A DNA stretch of 64,000 bases from Paenibacillus sp. TCA20 (GCF_000732325.1 NZ_BBIW01000009.1:124001-188000); one strand, 5' to 3'; shown: positions 17,180 through 24,975, counted from the stretch's first letter. The notes: generated from the letters alone by a model not told the origin. Numbers and translations are program-made.

Positions 17180-18756
17180 AGCTGACTTGGTCTCAGAAGA
17201 TAGGGACAGTACTGTTCGCTGTGTATGTCATTATAGGGATATTCGGGCCTCTCGTGATTGACATATCACCTCATGCTATTGACGGAGAGCGGCTGATGCC
17301 GCCGTCTGGCGAATACTGGCTTGGGACGAACGCCATCGGGCAGAATTTATTCAGTCAGCTCATCTATGGAGCAAGAACAACGCTGATTATCGGGCTCACT
17401 GTAGCGCTGATCAGCACCTTCTTGAGCGCAGCGCTGGGTCTGATGGCTGGTTATTCCAAACGGCTTGATCCGTTCCTGAACGGTCTCGCCAACATGCTGC
17501 TGGTGCTGCCATCGCTGCTGCTAATTTTGATTGTGGCTTCATTCACAGGCGGCGGCACCTGGCAGCTGATCTTAACGCTCAGTCTGCTGACCTGGCCTGG
17601 TTACATGAGACTGATCCGGGCTTCCGTGTTGTCACTGAAAGAGCGGGAGTTCGTCAAGGCAGCGCAGCTGTATAACGGAAGCAGCAGTTATATTCTGCGG
17701 CGTCACTTGCTGCCGTTCATCTGGCCGCTTGTGCGCACCAAGTTCATTGTGTCATTCCAATCGGCCGTAGCGATGGAAGCAAGCTTGTCCTTTCTCGGCA
17801 TTGGTGATCCCAGCACGGTATCCTGGGGCCGAATGCTCCAGGATGCATTCTCGCGTACGCAGACGTTCCTGACCGATGCGTGGCTGTGGATGGTGGTGCC
17901 TCCAGCGGGTGCCCTCCTGATCGTTATTATGGCCCTCGCCATGATGGGAGAGGGCAGACCGACGAGACAAGGATTTGCTGCGAAGCTGAACCGTCCGGAG
18001 AGCCGGGTTATCGCGGCTCAAGCTGCCAAGCGGGGAGGGGAAGGACAAGCTGCGGCAATCTCCGTCCAGGATCTGTCGGTAACTTATGGGGATAAGACCA
18101 TTGTCCATCCCATTTCATTTGAAGTGAAGGAAGGCAGCATTACTTCCCTCGTAGGTGAGTCAGGCTCCGGCAAGACGACGCTGGCCCGCGCCGTGTATGG
18201 ACTTGTGCCGGATGATTCGGTAACAGGCAGCGTACAGATTGGCGGCCATTCGATTTATGCGAAGGACAAAGTAAATACGATGCAGCGCTGGATAGATGCT
18301 GCTTATATTTTTCAAGATCCGCGAAGCAGCTTCAATCCGATCATGAACATCGGGCAGCAATTCTATGAAACGATGAAGCTGCAGCATAACAGGGAGGAGA
18401 AACACTCAGCGGCAATTGCAGCCCTGAAGGAGGTGCAGCTTGGAGAGCATGTGCTGTCCCTCTATCCTCATCAGCTCAGTGGCGGAATGCTGGCGAGAGC
18501 CCTGATTGCCCTGGCTTTTGTTAACAAGCCCAAGGTACTGATTGCGGACGAGCCGACAGGGGCGCTGGACCCTCTTGTCAAAAGAGAGGTGTTCGATCTC
18601 CTGGTCACCAAGGTCCGGGAGAACCGAATGGCGCTTCTGCTCATTACGCACGATATTCCTGCAGCAGAGCATATTTCAGATCTTATTATCGTTCTTCATG
18701 GCGGCAGAGCAGTGGAACCGCAGTATGAAGAGCAGTCGAGTGCGGGAGGTGAATGA
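17176..18756 (+). CDS. Fused ABC permease (DppC type) and ATPase (DppD type)
   Basis: A 526-residue single-chain fusion. Residues 1 to about 265 are a DppC-like permease: an N-terminal helix, then WLGTNAIGQNLFSQLIYGARTTLIIGL and the EAA loop FVKAAQLYNGSSSYILRRHLLPF. After a basic linker rich in Gly/Ala/Arg (about 255-292), residues 293-520 form an ABC ATPase. It has Walker A GESGSGKTT, Q-loop YIFQDPRSSFNP, signature LSGGMLARAL (the usual RQR is changed) and Walker B VLIADEP. DppC and DppD are normally separate chains. There is no stop or frameshift between the parts, so the fusion is real in this sequence. The start is coupled to the previous gene and the end overlaps the next gene by four bases. 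Confidence 0.9.
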   Translation: MKLTWSQKIGTVLFAVYVIIGIFGPLVIDISPHAIDGERLMPPSGEYWLGTNAIGQNLFSQLIYGARTTLIIGLTVALISTFLSAALGLMAGYSKRLDPFLNGLANMLLVLPSLLLILIVASFTGGGTWQLILTLSLLTWPGYMRLIRASVLSLKEREFVKAAQLYNGSSSYILRRHLLPFIWPLVRTKFIVSFQSAVAMEASLSFLGIGDPSTVSWGRMLQDAFSRTQTFLTDAWLWMVVPPAGALLIVIMALAMMGEGRPTRQGFAAKLNRPESRVIAAQAAKRGGEGQAAAISVQDLSVTYGDKTIVHPISFEVKEGSITSLVGESGSGKTTLARAVYGLVPDDSVTGSVQIGGHSIYAKDKVNTMQRWIDAAYIFQDPRSSFNPIMNIGQQFYETMKLQHNREEKHSAAIAALKEVQLGEHVLSLYPHQLSGGMLARALIALAFVNKPKVLIADEPTGALDPLVKREVFDLLVTKVRENRMALLLITHDIPAAEHISDLIIVLHGGRAVEPQYEEQSSAGGE

Positions 18757-19505
18757 GATTGCTGCGTATAGATAAGGTGTCGAAGCATTTTGCGGGGAAG
18801 AGAAAAGGAGACGTTATCAAAGCAGTCGATGACGTGTCCATCCAGCTGGGTGAGAATGAAATATTCGCACTCATTGGCGAGAGCGGCTCAGGCAAGTCCA
18901 CCTTGGCGGAGATGGTTATCGGCTTGCAGGAGCCTACCTCCGGGTCGATTGGATGGGAAGAGCAGACTGTACAGAGTGAGCAGAGTTCCCGGAGTGCGCA
19001 GAGCATGCAGATCGTTTTTCAAAATCCGGACCGGTCCATGAATCCGTACTGGAGAGTGGGAGAGATTATCGCAGAGCCGCTCAGGCTGAGTGGATATTCG
19101 AAGCAGCATGCCCGCAAGCAGGCAGAAGCTCTGCTCGAGAAGGTCAAGCTGACATCCGATTTCATGCAGCGGTATCCTGCAGAATGCTCCGGTGGACAGA
19201 AGCAGCGGATTGCGATTGCGAGAGCCCTAACCATGTCCCCCCGGCTGCTCGTCGCCGATGAGATCACCTCAGCACTGGATCCTGCTATTGAGGAAGAAAT
19301 ATTGCAGCTGCTCCTCACGCTGAAAAGATCCGAAGGGATGTCCATTCTGTACATCACCCACCGGATTGAGACGATCTCGGGCTTTGCCGACCGTGTCGCC
19401 GTTATGAAAAATGGAGTGATTCAGGAGATTGGTCCTGCGGAGGCGGTATTTAACGATCCTCAATCGGATTACACGAAGGCTTTGCTGAGAGCCGCCTACT
19501 ATTAA
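18753..19505 (+). CDS. ABC transporter ATPase (DppF/NikE type)
   Basis: This 250-residue ATP-binding subunit is the second engine of the importer. It shows Walker A GESGSGKST, Q-loop VFQNPDRSMNPYW, signature CSGGQKQRIAIARAL, Walker B LLVADE and the switch His in ITHRIE. Walker B continues EITSALD rather than the usual EPTSALD. GGGAGG lies only three bases before the ATG at 18753 but nine before an in-frame TTG at 18759, so the true start may be that TTG. It is the last gene of the operon; the next strong hairpin is at 19619. Confidence 0.9.
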   Translation: MRLLRIDKVSKHFAGKRKGDVIKAVDDVSIQLGENEIFALIGESGSGKSTLAEMVIGLQEPTSGSIGWEEQTVQSEQSSRSAQSMQIVFQNPDRSMNPYWRVGEIIAEPLRLSGYSKQHARKQAEALLEKVKLTSDFMQRYPAECSGGQKQRIAIARALTMSPRLLVADEITSALDPAIEEEILQLLLTLKRSEGMSILYITHRIETISGFADRVAVMKNGVIQEIGPAEAVFNDPQSDYTKALLRAAYY

Positions 19506-19935
19506 AAGGGTCTTGCAAAGCAGCGCCCGATGCTGGAAAAGACATCAAAACGATTCAGTTTAGATTGCACTTCTCAAAAAGTGGATGTTGTAGGATATCG
19601 AATTGAAGTAGATCGAATAGAAGTGGCCTAGGGTGAAAACCTGAAGGTCACTTTTTTTATATCACATAAGATGGAGATGGTCGTTTTGGGCATAAAAATA
19701 TAAATTTCACTCGGTCCACTCCGATGCGGAGGTAAACCGCCTTCCACTATGAGAAGATGAGCAAAACAAAGCATATCGGCCAATCATCTGCGCCTTCTGT
19801 ATAATTCAGGCCTACATCTGCTGTAAATACCAAAATTAATGCAAATTTGCTGACTGTCTGATTTTACCCTGCCGCGGCGATCCCGTATGATTTGATCAGA
19901 AACCAAGTTGCAGGAATAGAGCGGAGGGATGGCGC
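19506..19935 (+). other. 430-base intergenic region
   Basis: I see no gene here. It holds a terminator hairpin at 19619-19659 that resembles the antisense-RNA terminators at 22574 and 23334. A possible -10 (TATGAT, about 19886) precedes the next ABC operon, whose ribosome site is GCGGAGGG. Confidence 0.5.
19619..19659 (+). terminator. Terminator after the Fur-controlled operon
   Basis: AAGTGGCCT pairs with AGGTCACTT (one G-T pair) and is followed by seven Ts. The loop GGGTGAAAACCTGA resembles the loop of the antitoxin terminator at 22574-22619. Confidence 0.75.
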
Positions 19936-20820
19936 ATGAATGCCGTGGAGATTGAGCATCTAACCAAGCAGTACGGCAAGGCAAGAGGGATTATTGATGT
20001 GAGCTTCTCGATTGAGGAAGGTGAGATCTTTGGCTTTATCGGACCGAACGGGGCAGGCAAATCAACAACGATCCGGACACTGCTTGCTCTCATCTATCCC
20101 ACGAGCGGCACAGCCTCCATCTTCGGTAAGGACTGCATTCGTCACAGCGCGGAGATTAAGAAGGAGATCGGATATCTGCCTGCGGAGGTTTTTTATTACG
20201 ATCATATGAGGGTTGTGGATCTGCTCAAATATTCGGCCAGCTTCTACAAGAAGGATTGTACGAAACGCATGAAGGAGCTCGCGGAGCGGATGGACCTGGA
20301 CTTGAGCAAGAAGATGGAGAGCCTGTCACTGGGCAACAAGAAGAAGGTGGGCATCGTGCAAGGGCTTCTCCATAGTCCCCAGCTGCTTATTCTCGATGAG
20401 CCGACGAGCGGACTCGATCCGCTGATGCAGCATACGTTTTTTGAATTGCTGAAGGAGGAGAACGAACGCGGGGCGGCGATCTTATTTTCCTCCCATATCT
20501 TGAGCGAAGTTCAGCGGCTGTGTAACCGGGTTGCGATTATTAAAGAAGGAAGAATTGTGACCGTAGAGAAGATCAGTGCACTGAAGGAGTCGAACTATAA
20601 AAAGTTTGCGATTGAAACGGCCGTTCCTCTGGACCCGCAGCAGCTGGATATCGACGGTGTTAGTCATATTACGGCGGAGGGGAGCATCACCCGGTTTTTG
20701 TTCAAGGGGAATTTGAATCAGATCCTGCAGAGACTGGCCCATATAGAGATGGATAATCTATGGATCGAGGAGCCGAATCTCGAAGAAATCTTCATGCATT
20801 ACTATGACAGGGAGGCTTGA
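19936..20820 (+). CDS. ABC transporter ATP-binding protein (ABC-2 exporter type)
   Basis: A 294-residue ATPase of the CcmA/BcrA-like exporter class. It has Walker A GPNGAGKSTT (about residues 37-46), signature LSLGNKKKVGIVQGL, Walker B LLILDEPTSGLDP and switch His in LFSSHILSEVQ. The C-terminal 80 residues form the small domain common in this class. The ATG is preceded by GGAGGG. It is followed six bases later by two permease genes and probably powers them. Such cassettes export antibiotics or other compounds or affect membrane stress; the substrate is unknown. Confidence 0.92.
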   Translation: MNAVEIEHLTKQYGKARGIIDVSFSIEEGEIFGFIGPNGAGKSTTIRTLLALIYPTSGTASIFGKDCIRHSAEIKKEIGYLPAEVFYYDHMRVVDLLKYSASFYKKDCTKRMKELAERMDLDLSKKMESLSLGNKKKVGIVQGLLHSPQLLILDEPTSGLDPLMQHTFFELLKEENERGAAILFSSHILSEVQRLCNRVAIIKEGRIVTVEKISALKESNYKKFAIETAVPLDPQQLDIDGVSHITAEGSITRFLFKGNLNQILQRLAHIEMDNLWIEEPNLEEIFMHYYDREA

Positions 20821-20826
20821 TTCGGG

Positions 20827-21621
20827 GTGAACATGTTTCTTTTTGAACTGAAGTCTTACCGAAAATCACTGCTGATCTGGTCCTTGTCCATCATTGGCAT
20901 CATGGTATTTCTGCTCTCCTTATTCCCATCCATCTCAAGGGAGTTTGATGCCTTTGCGCGCATTCTTGAGGGATATCCGGAACCGTTCAGGCAGGCGTTT
21001 GGTATTCAGATTGAAAGTATGGGCACGTTTCTCGGATTCTACACTTATATATTGATGTACATTACGCTGTGCGGAGCCATCCAGGCGATGCTGCTGGGCA
21101 TGTCGGTCGTATCACGGGAAACCCGGGAGAGAACCGCCGATTTCCTCCTGACCAAGCCCGTGACGCGAACCAAGGTACTTACCTCCAAGTTGCTGGCTGC
21201 GGTCGCATCTATTCTGCTGACCAATCTACTGTATCTTGCCGGGGCCTGGCTTATGGCGGAACAGCTTCAACCCAGTGCGTATGATGTCAAATTGTACTTC
21301 ATGCTCTCGATGACCCTTCTGTTCGTGCAGCTGATGTTTGTTGGGATCGGTCTCCTCGTTTCCGTGCTGCTGCCGAGAATCAAAGCCATTCTTCCTGTAT
21401 CGCTGACGACCGTGCTTGTTTTTTATATGATCGGGATGCTTGTGGCTGGAGATGAGGGAGGAATGAAGCGATATTTGTCTCCGTTCAAGTATTTTGACAC
21501 GAAGAGAGTCCTGGAGACGGCAAGCTATGAAGTACCCTACATGACGGCCGCAGCCGGGATCATGATGGTATGTACCGCTGTCTGCTATTACATGTATATA
21601 AGAAGAGATATATCTGCCTAG
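20827..21621 (+). CDS. ABC-2 type permease, copy 1
   Basis: A 264-residue membrane protein with about six helices of the ABC2_membrane type. The start is GTG at 20827 (GGGAGG upstream); the resulting MNMFLFELKSYRKSLLIW aligns with MNIFRREMKSYRKSLLFW of the next gene. The internal motif RERTADFLLTKPVTRTKVLTSKLLAA marks the cytoplasmic loop that meets the ATPase. It probably pairs with the downstream paralogue to form a heterodimeric exporter. Confidence 0.88.
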   Translation: MNMFLFELKSYRKSLLIWSLSIIGIMVFLLSLFPSISREFDAFARILEGYPEPFRQAFGIQIESMGTFLGFYTYILMYITLCGAIQAMLLGMSVVSRETRERTADFLLTKPVTRTKVLTSKLLAAVASILLTNLLYLAGAWLMAEQLQPSAYDVKLYFMLSMTLLFVQLMFVGIGLLVSVLLPRIKAILPVSLTTVLVFYMIGMLVAGDEGGMKRYLSPFKYFDTKRVLETASYEVPYMTAAAGIMMVCTAVCYYMYIRRDISA

Positions 21622-21641
21622 CCTTGCGGGAGGGTGAGTTC

Positions 21642-22436
21642 ATGAACATATTTCGGAGAGAAATGAAGAGCTATCGGAAGTCCCTGCTGTTCTGGTGCAT
21701 CGGCATTGTACTGCTAATAGCGGCGGGAATGAACAAATACGAAGCGACAGCTGCCGGAGGTGAGCTGAACCAGGTGATTGCAGATATGCCGGAATCCCTG
21801 CAGGCTATGATGGGGGCGGGAGCCTATGATCTGTCGAAGGCCAGCGGATATTACGGAATGTTCATGCTGTATTTGTTCTTCGCCGTCACCATTCATGCCG
21901 TAACGCTCGGGGCCAGCATGATTGCCAAGGAAGAGCAGGACAGAACAGCAGAATTCCTATTCACCAAGCCCTTGACCAGAAACACAGTCATCACCGCCAA
22001 AATAACAGCTGCTCTGCTGCAGATCCTCATCCTTAACCTGGTCACTTGGGCATCGAGCGTTATGATCGTCAGCATGTACAATAACGGAGAGCAGGTAAAT
22101 GATGATATTGCCGTTCTGATGATCGGGATGCTTATTCTACAGATCATCTTCCTCCTCGTCGGAACAGCACTTGCCTCCGTATCCAAGCGTGTGAAGCAGG
22201 CGGCTTCTATATCTTCCGGCATATTACTCGCTGCGTTCATCTTATCCATTGCCATTGATCTGAATGAGAGACTTGAAGGTCTGAAGTATTTCACGCCATT
22301 CAAGTATTTTGAGGCGAAGGAGATGATGTACGGGGGAGGATTCGATCTCATCTATGTCCTTCTGTCCGTGCTACTCATTGGAGTCCTGCTGGTCATCACC
22401 TATACGGCCTTCCGTAAGCGGGATTTGATGGTGTAG
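21642..22436 (+). CDS. ABC-2 type permease, copy 2
   Basis: A 264-residue paralogue of the preceding permease, identical in length and with the matching loop QDRTAEFLFTKPLTRNTVITAKITAAL. About six membrane helices. The frame is open to 21570, but the ATG at 21642 with GGGAGGGTGAG upstream is the natural start. Both subunits share the ending K(Y)F.PFKYF(D/E).K, which supports tandem duplication. It is the last gene of the cassette. Confidence 0.88.
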   Translation: MNIFRREMKSYRKSLLFWCIGIVLLIAAGMNKYEATAAGGELNQVIADMPESLQAMMGAGAYDLSKASGYYGMFMLYLFFAVTIHAVTLGASMIAKEEQDRTAEFLFTKPLTRNTVITAKITAALLQILILNLVTWASSVMIVSMYNNGEQVNDDIAVLMIGMLILQIIFLLVGTALASVSKRVKQAASISSGILLAAFILSIAIDLNERLEGLKYFTPFKYFEAKEMMYGGGFDLIYVLLSVLLIGVLLVITYTAFRKRDLMV

Positions 22437-22462
22437 CCATGGAGATCCGAAGCATTAAGAAA

Positions 22463-22491
22463 TTGCCTGTATAATCCAGTTATGTTATCAT
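22463..22491 (+). promoter_or_regulatory. Promoter of antisense RNA copy 1
   Basis: TTGCCT, then 17 bases, then TATCAT. The arrangement is identical to that at 23224-23252. Confidence 0.6.
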
Positions 22492-22497
22492 AACAAT

Positions 22498-22619
22498 AGA
22501 AATAAGGACGGTCCGCTAAACCGTCCTCAGCACAATAGCTTGGTGGGAACTCCTCCGAGTAAAGCTATAAGTGGAAGAAGTGACCCAGGTGCGGAAACCT
22601 AGAGGGTCACTTCTTTTTT
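22498..22619 (+). ncRNA. Antitoxin-like small RNA, copy 1 (apparently orphan)
   Basis: A transcript of about 122 nt is inferred from the promoter at 22463-22491 to a strong terminator (AAGAAGTGACCC...GGGTCACTTCTTTTTT). It is closely similar in sequence to copy 2 at 23259-23377, including the CACAATAGCTTGGTGGG segment and a GC hairpin near the 5' end. The facing toxin reading frame is broken here, so this RNA seems to have outlived its target. It might still act on the intact toxin mRNA nearby. Confidence 0.55.
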
Positions 22620-22659
22620 GAGTCGATGTATGTCAGTAGCGCTGACAAACCCAGCGAAC
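22607..22659 (-). pseudogene. Remnant of the type I toxin gene
   Basis: On the minus strand the last part of the toxin is recognisable (AGF, then ALLTYIDSKKK and stop). Two bases are missing between GTC A and GCG compared with the intact copy, and the start codon and ribosome site are absent. Confidence 0.6.
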
Positions 22660-22712
22660 TAACTCGGTGTCTGAAATATGGGATATCTATACTACCAGTG
22701 AGGGGACATAAG

Positions 22713-23147
22713 ATGAGGAAAAGGAATGTAATTATTGCTGCGACAATTTTAGTCCTAGTAATAGGGGTAATTATCGTTTGGAATCTTGTGCCTACAGAAA
22801 CGACATTTGAGGATGCAATGCAGGAAGGCTTTAGTGTTGAAGATGTGACTCACATCAGCACAAGAAATGCTAACAATGAGCAGGTGATTCTAGATGAACC
22901 GCAGATCCAAGCATTCATTAATGTATTAATGAGCTTGGAACTGAAGGAGAATAATTTCACTCCAGATTCAGACTCAGAACTCCATACATTCATACTAGAA
23001 CTTAATAACAACCCCGAATATCAGATTGATCTTTATAGTGAGAATTATGTCTCAATTTATGACTCCAGTTTAAAGGGTAACAAAACTAAGAAATATGAAA
23101 TTACGAATGATATTGATCTAGAAGCAATTCAAAGTGCTATCCAGTGA
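22713..23147 (+). CDS. Hypothetical membrane-anchored protein
   Basis: A 144-residue protein with a positively charged start (MRKRN), one hydrophobic helix (about residues 5-24) and a soluble extracellular domain. The frame is open to 22626, but the ATG at 22713 has GAGGGG eight bases upstream. Its ending (YQIDLYSENYVSIYDS, KKYEITNDID) is similar to that of the protein at 13-471. It lies between two copies of the antisense-RNA element, whose repeats are 761 bases apart, so it may have entered or been trapped with them. Function unknown. Confidence 0.7.
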   Translation: MRKRNVIIAATILVLVIGVIIVWNLVPTETTFEDAMQEGFSVEDVTHISTRNANNEQVILDEPQIQAFINVLMSLELKENNFTPDSDSELHTFILELNNNPEYQIDLYSENYVSIYDSSLKGNKTKKYEITNDIDLEAIQSAIQ

Positions 23148-23223
23148 GGATACGATGATTAAAGTACGGATCATTTTAATGTATTTTTAAAATGTTGCTG
23201 GAATCACGATCTCTGATTCAAAA

Positions 23224-23252
23224 TTGCCTGTATAATCCAATTATGTTATCAT
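23224..23252 (+). promoter_or_regulatory. Promoter of antisense RNA copy 2
   Basis: TTGCCT-17-TATCAT, identical in layout to copy 1. Confidence 0.6.
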
Positions 23253-23258
23253 AACAAT

Positions 23259-23377
23259 AGAAATAAGGACGGATGGCGGTCCGTCCTCAGCACAATAGCT
23301 TGGTGGGCACTCCTCCATGTGTGTTATATCGCGAAGAAGTGACCCGGTTGCCAAACCTAAGGGGTCACTTCTTTTTT
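23259..23377 (+). ncRNA. Antisense RNA antitoxin of a type I toxin-antitoxin pair
   Basis: A transcript of about 119 nt is inferred. It has a 5' hairpin (GGACGGATGGCGGTCCGTCC) and a terminator made of AAGAAGTGACCC and GGGTCACTTCTT with a T-run ending near 23377. It converges with the toxin gene on the other strand, and its terminator covers the toxin stop codon and last lysine codons. This layout is like RatA facing TxpA in Bacillus subtilis. The toxin mRNA could run through to the reverse of the 5' hairpin, so the pairing could cover the whole RNA. Confidence 0.65.
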
Positions 23378-23448
23378 GAATCGATGTATGTCAGTAGCGC
23401 TATGATAAAGCCAGCGAACAGTAACATATCGGCAAAAGAGAAGTGCAT
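23365..23448 (-). CDS. Type I toxin, 27-residue membrane peptide (TxpA/BsrG-like)
   Basis: A 27-residue peptide on the minus strand: MHFSFADMLLFAG, then FIIALLTYID and the charged end SKKK. It has one membrane helix with a lysine-rich tail, as in TxpA, BsrG and so-called putative holin-like toxins of Firmicutes. The ATG at 23448 has a near-perfect ribosome site (AAAGGAGGTGAG, eight bases). The stop codon is inside the terminator hairpin of the antisense RNA. An extended -10 (TGGTATAAT, plus-strand 23507-23512) lies about 60 bases upstream. Such peptides damage the membrane when the antisense RNA is lost. It is too short for routine gene calling. Confidence 0.75.
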   Translation of the reverse strand: MHFSFADMLLFAGFIIALLTYIDSKKK

Positions 23449-23506
23449 GAGCCTCACCTCCTTTCCGGAGGAAGACCCGCCCACCTAGGCGTATCGTACA
23501 ACCCAT

Positions 23507-23515
23507 ATTATACCA
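23507..23515 (-). promoter_or_regulatory. Extended -10 of the toxin promoter
   Basis: The minus strand reads TGGTATAAT, a consensus extended -10. No good -35 is visible. It is correctly placed for the toxin mRNA. Confidence 0.55.
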
Positions 23516-23518
23516 TGT

Positions 23519-23542
23519 GCCCTGAGAAATCAGGGCTTTTTT
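23519..23542 (+). terminator. Strong plus-strand terminator beside the toxin promoter
   Basis: GCCCTGA-GAAA-TCAGGGC followed by six Ts. It would stop plus-strand transcription entering from the antitoxin side and partly overlaps the -35 region of the toxin promoter. Confidence 0.75.
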
Positions 23543-23634
23543 CTTGCATTTTTCTTAAGGGTCAGGAATCTATCTGATTAAAAAAGCTGCGGCTCAAGAT
23601 GCATAGAGATATCGGATAAAGGAGAGTAAATTAT

Positions 23635-24213
23635 ATGTTTAAAATCTATTATAGAATAGTTGATGATATGGATGAACTTAAGAAGGTTAGTAGCAAAGAG
23701 TTTGACGATGAATATGCGGATATATTTGGATTTTTTTCGATCCGAATTGGTATTGAAATAGAAGGATTTTATCATGATAGAGAACTAAGAGATGGTGAAA
23801 TGGGACATGAGATGCTGACTGCTTGGTTTGAACTTTATTTAACTGCTTTAGAGGGGCTATATGAATTTGGCTATGCTGCCTTTAGAGAGGCAGGTACATT
23901 AGACAGCTGGTTAGAATTCAGAATGAAAGATAACCAGGTTCAAATCAGTGCTGCGAAGGATACACTGCATAACAGCGAGTATATCCTTTTTATAGATGAG
24001 AAAAGATTCGAATATCCTCGATGGAGGGACATAGAAATCCCTTTTGCTGACTTTAGAGGTGAGATTATAAACCAAACAAAATCTTTTGTGTATGAAGTAA
24101 AATCGTTAAATTCGGAATTAGGCGAGAGCCAATTAATTCAATCATTATTATCTAAAATAAATAGTAGGAATGATCCTACAGGACCATTCCCAACATGTTT
24201 GCGAGATCACTGA
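23635..24213 (+). CDS. Hypothetical protein, possibly an immunity protein
   Basis: A soluble acidic protein of 192 residues beginning MFKIYYRIVDDMDELKKVSS. No signal peptide or membrane helix. It contains WFELYLTALEGLYEFGYAAFREAGTLDSWLEF in the middle and EIPFADFRGEIINQT near the C-terminus, consistent with a mixed alpha/beta fold. Its size, acidity and AT-rich codon use resemble immunity proteins of polymorphic toxins, but no toxin gene is adjacent, so this is a guess. The start has GGAGAG upstream. Its last 38 bases overlap the end of the convergent exonuclease gene. Confidence 0.6.
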   Translation: MFKIYYRIVDDMDELKKVSSKEFDDEYADIFGFFSIRIGIEIEGFYHDRELRDGEMGHEMLTAWFELYLTALEGLYEFGYAAFREAGTLDSWLEFRMKDNQVQISAAKDTLHNSEYILFIDEKRFEYPRWRDIEIPFADFRGEIINQTKSFVYEVKSLNSELGESQLIQSLLSKINSRNDPTGPFPTCLRDH

Positions 24214-24847
24214 AAGGCATATTCTTCTCTTCTCCGCTGCCAGATGAATAAACAAGTTCACTCGTATATAGAGGTTCCTCCGCTGCATTATTGTTTGTAA
24301 GAGTCAGCTTAGGATAGACATGAGCAAAGATTCTTCCCGTGTTAAGGGCATCATCTAATGCTTGGTGAGGACGTCCCATGAAGACTAGGTTCAAATGCTC
24401 GAGCGCTCGCTTTAGTCCAAAACGGTTACCTGAGTTCTCCCCGTGCAGCATCGTAAACTGCAGCTGTAAGTCGTTATAGTTCATGAGCCAGGACAAGGAA
24501 AGGTCACGTTCACGACAGTGTCTTACCAGCTGATACTTATCATCAGGCCCCCATGCAATGAAATAATATGGCTCATCTCCTATCCAATTCGTGAAGGCAG
24601 ACAGTATATCTTTAAATCCAGACGCTCCGTCAACATCCTCCTGTGTTATTCCGGTCAGTGCCGTGGTCATAGCGTTGACCTTTGGGTTGCGCTCAGGCTT
24701 AACGTACGAATGAAAGAGGTCCGTCATGATTATACCTTGGTTGGCTTCGTTTGTTGTCATCTTGATTGCACCGATTTCAATAATATCCCCTCCGCTTCGT
24801 CCCCTTAGGCACATGAACTCGAGATCCAATACGATGTAATTTACCAT
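24176..24847 (-). CDS. 3'-5' exonuclease, DEDDh (DnaQ/Eri1-like)
   Basis: A 223-residue exonuclease-domain protein. The catalytic motifs are visible: ExoI DLEFMC (Asp8, Glu10), ExoII in AWGPDDKYQL and ExoIII HQALDDALNT (His-x4-Asp). The family trims 3' ends of RNA or DNA; relatives include KapD and Eri1-type nucleases. The domain covers about residues 1-180, followed by a short tail. The ATG is at 24847 with AGAAGGAGGCG upstream. It overlaps the convergent gene at 23635-24213 by 38 bases. Confidence 0.85.
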   Translation of the reverse strand: MVNYIVLDLEFMCLRGRSGGDIIEIGAIKMTTNEANQGIIMTDLFHSYVKPERNPKVNAMTTALTGITQEDVDGASGFKDILSAFTNWIGDEPYYFIAWGPDDKYQLVRHCRERDLSLSWLMNYNDLQLQFTMLHGENSGNRFGLKRALEHLNLVFMGRPHQALDDALNTGRIFAHVYPKLTLTNNNAAEEPLYTSELVYSSGSGEEKNMPFSDLANMLGMVL

Positions 24848-24975
24848 GCTGCACTACGCCTCCTTCTATGATGTGCACGAGTATAGCAGAAGGAAATGTC
24901 CGTATTCTGTCAGAGAATATATGTTCGCGCAAAACGGTTCAATATCAAACAAAGTTGAAAACCAGTTATAGAATG

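Noticed and set aside
22463..23542. The paired repeats as a mobile-element boundary or CRISPR remnant
   Set aside because: The repeats are 761 bases apart, show promoter and terminator features, and have no terminal inverted repeats, transposase or spacer pattern.
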